NCBI GenBank assembly: GCA_963697705.1
Contig: CAVOPA010000017.1
Span: forward strand, 434,001 to 498,000
Reading direction: 5' to 3'
Source of the DNA: CAVUCH01 sp963697705
Lineage (GTDB): Bacteria; Acidobacteriota; Vicinamibacteria; Vicinamibacterales; JAENWD01
DNA length: 64,000 nt
Shown: positions 32,751-40,388 of the stretch, piece after piece
How the letters are laid out: the number at the start of each line of letters is the position of its first letter
Numbering within the stretch: the first letter of the stretch is position 1
Made by a program: the position numbers and the translations under genes
The notes under the pieces: generated by a model
The model's input: only the letters and a program-made list of their open reading frames with translations
Database searches by the model: none
What the model was told of the DNA's origin: nothing

Positions 32751-35700
32751 CGATCCCGCGGCGCCGGTTGCGGTGGATCTGCCGGATGCCGCCGATCGGG
32801 CGGCAGCGGTGGACCCGACGCGGAATGTCGTGCTCGAGGCGTCTGCCGGCACGGGCAAGACGCGCGTGCTCGTGGATCGCTACACCAACCTGCTGAAGGC
32901 GGGCGTCGATCCGGCCAACATCCTCGCGATCACCTTCACGCGCAAGGCCGCGGCGGAGATGCGCGAGCGCATCCTGCACAACCTCCAGAGCGCCGCCGCG
33001 ACGGGCGAAATAGGCGAAGCGCGCTGGCGCGACCTGCGCGACCGCCTCGGCGACATCGCGATCAGCACCATCGACGCGTTCTGCCTCTCGCTGCTGCGTG
33101 AGTTTCCGCTCGAGGCCGATCTCGATCCCGGCTTCACCATGGCCGACGAAACCGAGGTGCTCCGGCTCATAGACGAGGGTCTCGATCGTGCGCTGCGTGT
33201 CTGCCGAGGCATCGCCGCCACCGACCCGGCGGTGGGCCTGCTCTTCGCCCAGCTCGGGGAGGCCCGGCTGCGGGCCGGCCTCGCCGTGCTGCTCGACCGC
33301 CGGCTGGTGGCACACGAGGCGCTCCGGCGGTTCCTCGTACACGGTCCCGCCGATCTCAACCCGGACGTGGTCTGCCAGCGCGCTGCGGCGAGGCTCGCCG
33401 GCACGCTGGAATCGGTCGAGGGGGGGCTCGCGGCGTTCCTTGCCGACGGCCCGCGGTTTCATCCGCGCTTCGCCATGCTGACCGGCGACATCGAGGCGCT
33501 GGTATCCCCGGCCGCCGCGGCCGCGGAGGGCCTGACCGCGCGCATGCGCCTCGTTGCCGACGGCTTGCGCGATCACTTCCTCAACGACAAGGGCGAGCCG
33601 CGCGCCCGATGGTCCTACAAAGCCTCAGACGCCGATACGCCCGAGGCGTGGAGGCGGCACCGCGATCGGGCGCAGCGGATTGCCCCGCGGATCGCCCAGG
33701 ATCTGGCGCGGTTCAGCCGCGACCTGAACGTGGTGCTCTCGCACGGCGTGTGGCGGGTGTTCGAAATCGCGCTCTCCGAGTATCGCCGGACGCTCGCAGC
33801 GCACGCCGTCGTCGACTTCCCCGACGCGTTGTGGCGCACGCTCGCCCTGCTCGAGGAGATGGACGAATTCGCCCAGAGCCGGTACCTGCTGCAGGCGCGC
33901 TACCACCACCTGCTCGTCGACGAGTTCCAGGACACGAGCCAGGCGCAGTGGGAGCTGGTGTGGCGCCTCGTCCAAGCCTGGGGCGAGGGCCTCGGGATGG
34001 AGCAGGACGCGCCGCTGCCGCCGTCCATTTTCATCGTCGGCGACCGGAAGCAGTCCATCTACGGCTTTCGCGACGCGGACGTCGGTGTCCTCGCGCGTGC
34101 CGTGGTGAGCATCGCGGGCCTCCGGCCGGAGGGCAGCGTACGCCGCGCGATCCGCAAGAGCTTCCGCGCGGTGCCTGCGCTGCTCGCGTTCACCAACGAC
34201 CTGTTCGATGCCGTTGAAAAGCAGGATCGGCCCGATGCCTTCGCCTACGGTGAGTCGGATCGCTTCCCGCTCGACGTGTCAACGCCTGTTGGGGAACCAG
34301 TGCTCGGCATCGTGGTTGCTGCGGATGCGGCGCTCTGCGCCGCACGGGTGGCGAGCGAGATCGATGCGCTCCTGGCCTCGGGGCAGGTGCGCGACAAGGG
34401 GAGCGGCCTGGCGCGGAGCGTCAGTCCGGGCGACATCGGCATCCTGTTCCGGTCGCGCGAGGGGCACCAGGCATTCGAGTCCGCGCTCGATGCCCGGGGA
34501 ATCGGCTCCTACGTCTACAAGGGGCTCGGGTTCTTCGAGGCCGACGAGATCAAGGACGTGTTCGCGCTGCTGCGTTACCTCGCGGATCCCCACTCGCACC
34601 TGCGAGCCGCGGCCTTCATGCGCTCGCGTTTCCTGCGGCTGTCGGATCGCGCGCTGCAGCAGCTCGCGCCCGGGCTTGCGGATGCCCTGCGGGACGAACT
34701 GCCGCCGGAGGCTGCGCTCGACCTCGAGGACCAGGCCGTGCTGGCGCAGGCCCGCCAGGCGTGCGCCGCGTGGCTGCCGCTGGTCGACCGCCTTCCGCCC
34801 GCGGAGCTGCTCGATCGCATCCTGGCGGAGTCGGCCTACGGTTTCGAGATCGCCGGCCGTCGTGCCGCGCAGGCACGCGAGAACCTGAAGAAGGTGCGCG
34901 CCCTCGTTCGCCGCATCCAGAATCGCGGCTACGCGACGATGAGCCGGGTGGCCGAGCACCTCGACCGGCTCTCTGCCGGCGACGAGTCGAACGCGGTGAT
35001 CGATGCCGCGGACGCCGTGAACCTCATGACGGTGCACGCAGCGAAGGGACTGGAGTTCCCGATCATCTTCCTGGTGAACATCGGCAAGGGAGCCGGCGGC
35101 AGCCGTTCGCCCATCCGGCTCGTCGCCGACGGCGGCGGAGGACAACCGTCGGTATCAATCGGCGATTACCTGTCGGACGCCGACGCGGATGCCGTGGATC
35201 GTGAGCGGGAAGAGACCAAGCGGCTGCTGTATGTCGCGGTCACGCGTGCGCGGGATCGGCTGTACCTCTCTGCAGTGACGCCTGGCGATCGCATGCACCG
35301 AGCCCGCGGCAGTCTCGCCGACGTCCTGCCCGGCTCGGTCACCGATTTACTGATCGCGGCCGCGGCCGATGGCGGTCCAGACGTTCTCGAGTGGAGCGGC
35401 CAGACGGCGCGACATCGCCTGCGAGTGTGCCGCACGGTGACACCCGCGCGCGGGGCGCCCGCTCCGTCCGATGCCACGATGGCCCGAACTGACTTCGGTC
35501 CGATGGCCGATGGTGGTGCCGACCTGCGGCTGCCGGCCACCGCTGCTGGTGGGCCCGCACCGCACGAGCTGCGCGAGTGGGGCGGCGACGGTCTGGGAGA
35601 CTCCGCGCGTCTCGTCGGCACGCTGGTGCACCGGCTGTTCGAAGCCGTGGATCCGGCGGAGGAAACGGATCCCTCGTTGCTGGCGGAACGCCTGCTCGCC

Positions 35701-36069
35701 CTCGTGCGCCCGCGTGAACATGCGGACGCGACCGACCTTGCCGGGGTCATTCGTGAAGCGGTCGCCCGCTTCTCGGCTCTCGCCAGCCGGCCGGCCGTGG
35801 CCAGGCTGCTGGCGTCGGGCGAACGGCTGCACGAAGTGCCGTTTGTGCTCCGCCGCGATGGCGAGCTGGTGCACGGCACTATCGATACGCTCGTGCGCCT
35901 CGACGACCGCGTGACCGTCGTCGAGATCAAGACCGGCCGGCGCCGATCCGCGCACGAGCAGCAGCTCGCCGTCTACCTGGAAGCGGCGTCGGCTCTGTTC
36001 CCGCCGCCGCTGCGGGTGGACGGCGTCCTCGTGTACCCGGACGGTGACCTGTGGGCCTCTTCACGATAA
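32707..36069 (+). CDS. AddA-like UvrD-family helicase-nuclease
   Basis: From the ATG at 32707 the protein is 1,120 residues. Helicase motifs: Walker A VLEASAGTGKTRVLVDRY (about 42-59), ITFTRKAAAEMRER (Ia), LLVDEFQDTSQAQW (II), VGDRKQSIYGFRDAD (III), NLMTVHAAKGLEFPIIFLVN (V), TKRLLYVAVTRARDRLYLS (VI). The C-terminal nuclease has GTIDTLVRLDDRVTVVEIKT. AddA is the 3'-5' helicase and nuclease of the AddAB complex; it acts on broken DNA ends. The start within AddB's last codons (about 44-bp overlap) indicates tight coupling. Length is typical of AddA. Confidence 0.9.
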   Translation: MSPRSRISTPRLPFDDPAAPVAVDLPDAADRAAAVDPTRNVVLEASAGTGKTRVLVDRYTNLLKAGVDPANILAITFTRKAAAEMRERILHNLQSAAATGEIGEARWRDLRDRLGDIAISTIDAFCLSLLREFPLEADLDPGFTMADETEVLRLIDEGLDRALRVCRGIAATDPAVGLLFAQLGEARLRAGLAVLLDRRLVAHEALRRFLVHGPADLNPDVVCQRAAARLAGTLESVEGGLAAFLADGPRFHPRFAMLTGDIEALVSPAAAAAEGLTARMRLVADGLRDHFLNDKGEPRARWSYKASDADTPEAWRRHRDRAQRIAPRIAQDLARFSRDLNVVLSHGVWRVFEIALSEYRRTLAAHAVVDFPDALWRTLALLEEMDEFAQSRYLLQARYHHLLVDEFQDTSQAQWELVWRLVQAWGEGLGMEQDAPLPPSIFIVGDRKQSIYGFRDADVGVLARAVVSIAGLRPEGSVRRAIRKSFRAVPALLAFTNDLFDAVEKQDRPDAFAYGESDRFPLDVSTPVGEPVLGIVVAADAALCAARVASEIDALLASGQVRDKGSGLARSVSPGDIGILFRSREGHQAFESALDARGIGSYVYKGLGFFEADEIKDVFALLRYLADPHSHLRAAAFMRSRFLRLSDRALQQLAPGLADALRDELPPEAALDLEDQAVLAQARQACAAWLPLVDRLPPAELLDRILAESAYGFEIAGRRAAQARENLKKVRALVRRIQNRGYATMSRVAEHLDRLSAGDESNAVIDAADAVNLMTVHAAKGLEFPIIFLVNIGKGAGGSRSPIRLVADGGGGQPSVSIGDYLSDADADAVDREREETKRLLYVAVTRARDRLYLSAVTPGDRMHRARGSLADVLPGSVTDLLIAAAADGGPDVLEWSGQTARHRLRVCRTVTPARGAPAPSDATMARTDFGPMADGGADLRLPATAAGGPAPHELREWGGDGLGDSARLVGTLVHRLFEAVDPAEETDPSLLAERLLALVRPREHADATDLAGVIREAVARFSALASRPAVARLLASGERLHEVPFVLRRDGELVHGTIDTLVRLDDRVTVVEIKTGRRRSAHEQQLAVYLEAASALFPPPLRVDGVLVYPDGDLWASSR

Positions 36070-36421
36070 GTCGCCGAACGCATACTGCCGACTCGCCCCT
36101 GGCGGCAGGCGCCGAGCTGATGAGCCATTCGCCGGTCGCCAGCTCGGCCCGGGACGTATGCTGAGCCGGTGCGGCTGGCAATGCCACCTTCTGGCGGACG
36201 CGGTGACGCTGCACGGGACCGGCGGTGATCACGTTCTCGCCAGCGGCACGGCGCGAGAGCACGGAATCACCCCATTTGCACGTATTTCGGCGGAACGGGT
36301 CTCGTACCCCGGGGTTGCTGTGCAGGCGCGCGTGACCGTATTTTCCATTGCGCCGCCGCGAGAGCATCCCGTACAGATCAACCGTTTGAATGACCGGCCG
36401 ATCGCCGAGAGGAGCAGAGCG
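36070..36421. other. 352-bp gap with a large stem-loop behind addA
   Basis: No supported gene. A 9-bp inverted repeat GCCGAGCTG (36111-36119) / CAGCTCGGC (36140-36148) with a 20-nt loop lies shortly behind addA and may end that operon; there is no U-run. The rest leads into the TTG-started zinc-ribbon gene. Confidence 0.45.
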
Positions 36422-36643
36422 TTGGCATTGACTTGTCCGAATTGCGGAAACGATCGCAACTTCCAGGTGAAGACGGTGCAGATGCACGTGGTGCATCTCG
36501 AAGACGAACGGGTAGAGGTGTCAGACGAGGGGCGTCCGGCGGTGCTCGAGGTGCTGTGTGACGAGTGCGAGAACCCGCTCAACTTCGAGGAGTTCGAAGA
36601 CGCCTTGCGCCGCGAAGTGATGCTGACCATCGGCGCCCGATAG
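36422..36643 (+). CDS. Small zinc-ribbon protein, 73 residues
   Basis: Begins MALTCPNCGNDRNFQVKTVQ from a TTG start with an AGGAG Shine-Dalgarno seven bases ahead, and has a second cysteine pair VLCDECENPLNFEEFEDALR. The two CxxC pairs 37 residues apart form one zinc ribbon. The remainder is acidic and helical. The true start was chosen because upstream codons lack similarity and the ribosome site sits here. Function unknown; such ribbons often bind nucleic acid or protein. Confidence 0.7.
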   Translation: MALTCPNCGNDRNFQVKTVQMHVVHLEDERVEVSDEGRPAVLEVLCDECENPLNFEEFEDALRREVMLTIGAR

Positions 36644-36689
36644 CTCTCCGCTCTGGCCTGACCGCCGCCGCGAGCCTTGCGCCGGCGCG

Positions 36690-36812
36690 TCAGCGGGCCG
36701 GCTTCCCCGGTTCCATCACCCTCGCAGTCACGAGATACAGTTCGGGGCGGTGCTCCGTCGTGCGGCGGTAGCGCGTGCGGCGGCCGTGCCTCGGCTCGTC
36801 TGGCGTCAGCAC
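36690..36812 (-). CDS. Candidate 40-residue basic protein overlapping a zinc-ribbon gene
   Basis: Immediately after the 63-residue zinc-ribbon gene and overlapping its last codons by 7 bp, a GTG-started frame reads MLTPDEPRHGRRTRYRRTTE and then HRPELYLVTARVMEPGKPAR before TGA. The mid-part ELYLVTARVMEP looks like a real beta-strand and the start overlaps the previous stop as in coupled genes. Too short for any call of function and no independent support. Confidence 0.3.
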   Translation of the reverse strand: MLTPDEPRHGRRTRYRRTTEHRPELYLVTARVMEPGKPAR

Positions 36813-36997
36813 GGCTCCGGCACGGGCTCACGCTGCGGCGTCTCGGTATAGCCGCACAACAGGCACTGCCGCGTGGAGTCCGGCTCGTGAGCGTCCGAGG
36901 CGACGACCTCTGCGGTCGTCAAGGCTTCGGCGCGCGTGGGTTGCAGAATGCCCCCGCAATCCGGGCAGATGCGGACTGTGCTGTGGTTCCGGTTCAT
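36806..36997 (-). CDS. Small zinc-ribbon protein, 63 residues
   Basis: MNRNHSTVRICPDCGGILQP starts after an AGGA ribosome site six bases upstream. Cysteines 11 and 14 and the later pair in RQCLLCGYTETPQ form a zinc ribbon separated by about 30 residues. A well-placed promoter (TTGTCA, 17 bp, TACGAT) lies at 37026-37054. Function unknown. The GC-rich longer frame that reaches to 37786 in the same direction is a shadow of the genes on the other strand. Confidence 0.65.
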   Translation of the reverse strand: MNRNHSTVRICPDCGGILQPTRAEALTTAEVVASDAHEPDSTRQCLLCGYTETPQREPVPEPC

Positions 36998-37025
36998 GGC
37001 CGTCCTCGTCTCTCGAAAGCGCGCG

Positions 37026-37054
37026 ATCGTAACACCGGGTTGGTGCCTTGACAA
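37026..37054 (-). promoter_or_regulatory. Sigma70-type promoter for zinc-ribbon gene
   Basis: On the minus strand -35 TTGTCA (37049-37054) and -10 TACGAT (37026-37031) are separated by exactly 17 bp; the start point would be near 37019, 22 bp before the ATG. The same DNA read rightward holds TTGACA (37048-37053), which may serve the divergent gene at 37106, though its -10 (TACCCG) is poor. Confidence 0.55.
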
Positions 37055-37105
37055 CTTTCTGCGCGGCTCGTACCCGTACGAGCACGCGCGGGCGGATGAA
37101 CACGT

Positions 37106-37561
37106 GTGACTGACTTCCGACGACCCCTGCACGACGAAACCGCCCCGCTGTACGTTGCCTTCTCGCCGTCTGCCGATCGGGCCTGCTTCGACGACGAGAT
37201 CGCGATCGACTTCCCGTCGATCGGCGCTGTGGTGGACCGCATGCGCGCGGGCTTCCTCGGTAACGAGGCCGGGGCTGCGGCACACCAGTCGGCCATCAGC
37301 CTCTCGCCGCGGCAGGCATGGGCCGGGGCGACGGTGCCGCTCGACGTGCCCCTGCGCCACACGTGCCGCCGGTGCGGCGGCCGCGGCGAAACCTGGGCCG
37401 AACAGTGCGAGGGCTGCGCCGGGTCGGGCGAGTGCTCGCGCTCGCACCAGGTCCGGGTGCTCGTCCCGGCGGGCGTCACCGACGGCACCCGCTTTCGCTT
37501 TCTCGTCGCAGCGCCGCACGGCGTGCCCACGCGCATCGAAGTGACGGTGCTCGTCGCCTGA
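37106..37561 (+). CDS. DnaJ-zinc-finger-like protein without J domain
   Basis: A 151-residue protein. After an unfamiliar N-terminal 60 residues (PLYVAFSPSADRACFDDEIA) it carries SLSPRQAWAGATVPLDVPLR, equivalent to the DnaJ CTD-I strand, then CRRCGGRGETWAEQCEGCAG with two CxxCxGxG motifs, half of the normal four, and finally VRVLVPAGVTDGTRFRFLVA, as in the DnaJ C-terminal substrate domain. There is no J domain, so it cannot stimulate DnaK in the usual way. It may be a specialised chaperone-like binder. GTG start; upstream frame has only a five-codon ATG dead end. Confidence 0.7.
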   Translation: MTDFRRPLHDETAPLYVAFSPSADRACFDDEIAIDFPSIGAVVDRMRAGFLGNEAGAAAHQSAISLSPRQAWAGATVPLDVPLRHTCRRCGGRGETWAEQCEGCAGSGECSRSHQVRVLVPAGVTDGTRFRFLVAAPHGVPTRIEVTVLVA

Positions 37562-37565
37562 CGGC

Positions 37566-37976
37566 GTGCCGACCCACCTGCGCGCCAGCCGCTTCGACCG
37601 GCACATCGAATTTCTCGGACTTCTCCACCAGCTCTGGGCCGCGTTCAACGCCATCCTCGGTGTGGCGCTGGGGCTGTTCGCCGTGTCGGCCGCCCTGCTC
37701 GCCGTGGCGCGCGAGCGCCGCCCCGGCATCGAGATCGCCGCTGGCGTGACGGCCGCCGGGTTTGCCGTCGTCGCCGCCACCGCCATCGTGTGGGCTCTCG
37801 TGCACGCCTGGTGCGGCAGCGCGCTCCGCCGGCGCGATCCCTGGTCGCGCGTCCTCGCTCTCGCGCTTGCGCTGCTGAACGCACTCCTGTTCCCGCTAGG
37901 GACGGTGTTGGCGTTCTACACGCTGTGGGTGCTGCTGCAGGAGGATGTGCGCGAACGGTTCAACGTCAACCGTTGA
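37566..37976 (+). CDS. Small membrane protein of unknown function
   Basis: A 136-residue protein with three to four hydrophobic helices (LWAAFNAILGVALGLFAVSA, GVTAAGFAVVAATAIVWALV, LALALALLNALLFPLGTVLA) and short charged loops. Start is GTG at 37566, four bp after the preceding stop, so it is probably cotranscribed with the DnaJ-like gene. The C-terminus reaches into a CGTTGACCGTTGACCGTT triplet-like repeat at 37970-37990. No family recognised. Confidence 0.6.
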   Translation: MPTHLRASRFDRHIEFLGLLHQLWAAFNAILGVALGLFAVSAALLAVARERRPGIEIAAGVTAAGFAVVAATAIVWALVHAWCGSALRRRDPWSRVLALALALLNALLFPLGTVLAFYTLWVLLQEDVRERFNVNR

Positions 37977-37987
37977 CCGTTGACCGT

Positions 37988-38311
37988 TTACCGGACGGGC
38001 GGCAGATCGATCGTGCCCTGTTTCGTCCAGGGTCCGCACCTGGCGAGGCGCCTCAGCGTCAACCACGCCCCGCTCGGGAAACCGTGTGAGCGCAATACGG
38101 CGTCGGCGTAGCGGCTGCACGTGGGCGTGAAGCGGCAGCGCACCCCGACGGCGGGCATCAACGGGGAGGCGGCCCGCTGGTACAGGTGCACGACGGCAAG
38201 GGCCGCACGGGTGGACCACTGGGCCGCCGGCGGCCGCCTGCCGTCCAGCGCGCATGCACTCAACAACAGCACAAGTACGATCGTCGTGCGCAGGCGGGTG
38301 CGGGTGGACAT
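37988..38311 (-). CDS. yidD: YidD, membrane protein insertion efficiency factor
   Basis: A 107-residue protein with the YidD core: HLYQRAASPLMPAVGVRCRF, then TPTCSRYADAVLRSHGFPSG and LTLRRLARCGPW. The invariant cysteines sit in VRCRF-TPTCSRYA and RLARCGPW. YidD helps YidC insert proteins into the inner membrane. Here a signal-like N-terminus (TTIVLVLLLSACAL) precedes the core, longer than usual YidD, which may be a lipoprotein anchor. The start was set at ATG 38311; the large heptamer-repeat array lies directly upstream. Not next to yidC, which is unusual. Confidence 0.8.
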   Translation of the reverse strand: MSTRTRLRTTIVLVLLLSACALDGRRPPAAQWSTRAALAVVHLYQRAASPLMPAVGVRCRFTPTCSRYADAVLRSHGFPSGAWLTLRRLARCGPWTKQGTIDLPPVR

Positions 38312-38323
38312 GGGGGACAGGAG

Positions 38324-38432
38324 CGGTTCCGGGTTCCGGGTTCTGGGTTCCAGGTTGGGTTCCGGGTTCCGGGTTCGTTCCGGGTTCTGGGTTCGCGGGT
38401 TCCGGGTTCCGGGTTCCGGGTTCGGCTTCCGG
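38324..38432. repeat. GGGTTCC heptamer repeat array, copy 1
   Basis: About 15 head-to-tail GGGTTC/GGGTTCC units. The first 37 bases (38324-38360) are identical to those at 56882-56918 and, inverted, to 57089-57125. It sits just upstream of the yidD start on the other strand. Confidence 0.9.
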
Positions 38433-38439
38433 TCAATGT

Positions 38440-38487
38440 CTCGAAAAACACGAAACGCCGGCCGGGGGGCGTCCCCGGGCCGGCGTT
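38440..38487 (-). terminator. Rho-independent terminator of DUF4870 gene
   Basis: A 10-bp stem (AACGCCGGCC / GGCCGGCGTT) extended by four further pairs at 38454-38487, followed on the minus strand by TTTCGTGTTTTTC. It lies 22 bp beyond the DUF4870 stop and separates it from the repeat array and yidD. Confidence 0.85.
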
Positions 38488-38508
38488 CATGGACTTCGGT
38501 TCCGCGCG

Positions 38509-38868
38509 TCAGAAGCGGGATGCGTACTCGCTGACGCCCGGGATGAGCAGCCGCCCGCCGTTGACCCCCTTGACGATGGCGACGACGTGGATCACGAGGA
38601 TCGCGAGCCAGAGCCCCATCGTCAGCAGGCTGACGACGCACCCCAGCGCACCGCTCACCACGCTGATGATGCCGGTCACGATCATTATGGCGATCCAGAG
38701 CACGATTTCGGCAACCATCAGCACGATTCCGTGTTTCGCGTGCCACTGGACCTCGCGGTCGTCCTTCTCCACCAGGAGGGGCACGAGCGCGAGCAGCCAC
38801 AAATAGGACAGGACAATCATGATGCTCCGGTTCTGTGACACAGAACCCGGGGCGACCGGTTCACTCAT
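38509..38868 (-). CDS. DUF4870-family membrane protein
   Basis: A 119-residue protein starting MSEPVAPGSVSQNRSIMIVL with an AAGGAG ribosome site. Three to four membrane segments follow: IMIVLSYLWLLALVPLLVE, GIVLMVAEIVLWIAIMIVTG, VVSLLTMGLWLAILVIHVVA, with the family motif WHAKHGIVLM between helices. DUF4870 proteins resemble the TMEM/Tic20-type small membrane proteins of unknown role. Monocistronic, with its own terminator. The longer frame to 39480 is an overlap artefact. Confidence 0.85.
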   Translation of the reverse strand: MSEPVAPGSVSQNRSIMIVLSYLWLLALVPLLVEKDDREVQWHAKHGIVLMVAEIVLWIAIMIVTGIISVVSGALGCVVSLLTMGLWLAILVIHVVAIVKGVNGGRLLIPGVSEYASRF

Positions 38869-39061
38869 CGGCGGCTCTCCTTTTGTCGGGTGACTCGCGA
38901 CGCGCGCCAGTCTACAGAACCTTATTGCGGCAGTCCAGCCGTTGCACGCGGCCGGACAGGCCGATTCTGAGGCATTTCGCGCGTTCGCGCAGCTTGTCAC
39001 TCCGCGAGCGACCCGGTACACTTCCGGAACGACGTCCACGCTGCCATTCAGGAATCGATTG

Positions 39062-40147
39062 ATGCCTTCACCCGTCCAGGAGACCGCCGTACTGACAGCG
39101 CTCGCCGCCGTCCGCGACCCAGACCTCGGCCGCGACATCGTCAGCCTGCGCTTCGTGAAGAACCTGGCGATCGAGGACGGCCGCGTGCGCTTCACGATCG
39201 AATTGACGACGCCCGCCTGCCCGGTGAAGGACCAGATGCGGGAGCAGGCGCGCGCAGCCGTCCTGCAGGTGCCCGGTGTGACCGAGGTCGAGATCGAGAT
39301 GACGGCCGCCGTCCGGTCCGCGGGAATCCCCGACGGCACACGCGTCGCCGTACCGGGCGCGAGGAACGTGATCGCCGTCGGCGCGGGCAAAGGCGGCGTC
39401 GGGAAGACGACCATCGCCGTCAATCTGGCCGTCGCGCTGGCGCTCCGCGGCAGCCGCGTCGGGCTGCTCGACGGCGACATCTACGGGCCGAACGTGCCCT
39501 TGATGCTGGGTCTTCAGACGCAGCTGACGACGGACGGCAAGAAGATCCTGCCGGCCGAGAAGCACGGGATCCAGGTCGTCTCCATGGCGTTTCTCACCAA
39601 CGACGACTCGGCCGTGATCTGGCGCGGACCGATGCTGCACGGTGCCATCCAGCAATTCTTCCGGGAAGTGGCGTGGGACGATCTCGACTACCTGGTGGTC
39701 GACATGCCGCCGGGGACCGGCGACGTCGCCTTGAGCCTCAGTCAGACGGTGCCCGTCTCTGGCGCCATCGTCGTCACGACCCCGCAGCAGGTCTCGCTCG
39801 CCGACACGCGGCGTGCGGTGCGGATGTACCAGAAGCTGAACATCCGGACGATTGGCCTGATCGAGAACATGAGCCACTTCGCATGTCCCTCGTGCGGCCA
39901 CGAGAGCGACATCTTCGGGGCGGGCGCCGGTGAAGGCCTGGCGGCCGACATGGGCGTCCCGTTCCTCGGGCGCATCCCGATCTATCAACCGATCCGCGAG
40001 GGCGGCGATGCCGGACGACCGATCGTCACGACCGAACCCGACTCGCCGGCGGGTCGCGCGCTGTTCGCGGTTGCCGAGCAGGCGGCGGCGCAGATCTCGA
40101 TCGCGAGCTACAACAAACCCACCATTCCGCTCACCGTGGTCCGTTGA
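39062..40147 (+). CDS. mrp: Mrp/NBP35-family Fe-S cluster carrier ATPase
   Basis: A 361-residue protein. The N-terminal 80 residues are a MIP18/DUF59 domain (LTALAAVRDPDLGRDIVSLR, TPACPVKDQM). The ATPase starts with GAGKGGVGKTTIAVNLA (Walker A with the extra deviant lysine), DGDIYGPNVPLMLG, DYLVVDMPPGTGDVALSLSQ and the C-terminal SHFACPSCGHESDIFGAGAG with the CxxC that holds a bridging 4Fe-4S cluster between two subunits. These proteins carry clusters to apo-enzymes. ATG at 39062 starts the DUF59 domain correctly. Together with ErpA in the window it belongs to cluster delivery. Very well supported. Confidence 0.96.
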   Translation: MPSPVQETAVLTALAAVRDPDLGRDIVSLRFVKNLAIEDGRVRFTIELTTPACPVKDQMREQARAAVLQVPGVTEVEIEMTAAVRSAGIPDGTRVAVPGARNVIAVGAGKGGVGKTTIAVNLAVALALRGSRVGLLDGDIYGPNVPLMLGLQTQLTTDGKKILPAEKHGIQVVSMAFLTNDDSAVIWRGPMLHGAIQQFFREVAWDDLDYLVVDMPPGTGDVALSLSQTVPVSGAIVVTTPQQVSLADTRRAVRMYQKLNIRTIGLIENMSHFACPSCGHESDIFGAGAGEGLAADMGVPFLGRIPIYQPIREGGDAGRPIVTTEPDSPAGRALFAVAEQAAAQISIASYNKPTIPLTVVR

Positions 40148-40388
40148 CGCCGCTAACGACGTCGGCGTGGCGCCGCCGCTCCAACAGCACGTGCGAAGGG
40201 CGCCCGGAAAGCGGAGCTGCGCCGGCCGGTTTCGCCGCCGCGGCGAGCACCGCTTTCGCGCGTGCTCAGCTGCGGAGTTATCTGAGTACACGGACCGCTT
40301 TACCGGTAGCATTCGGAGGCGACGTCTGCTCTCGACGGTCCCGGGGCTCCGGACGTCCGGCGGGTGTGGCCCCGCAACCGGAACCTTG

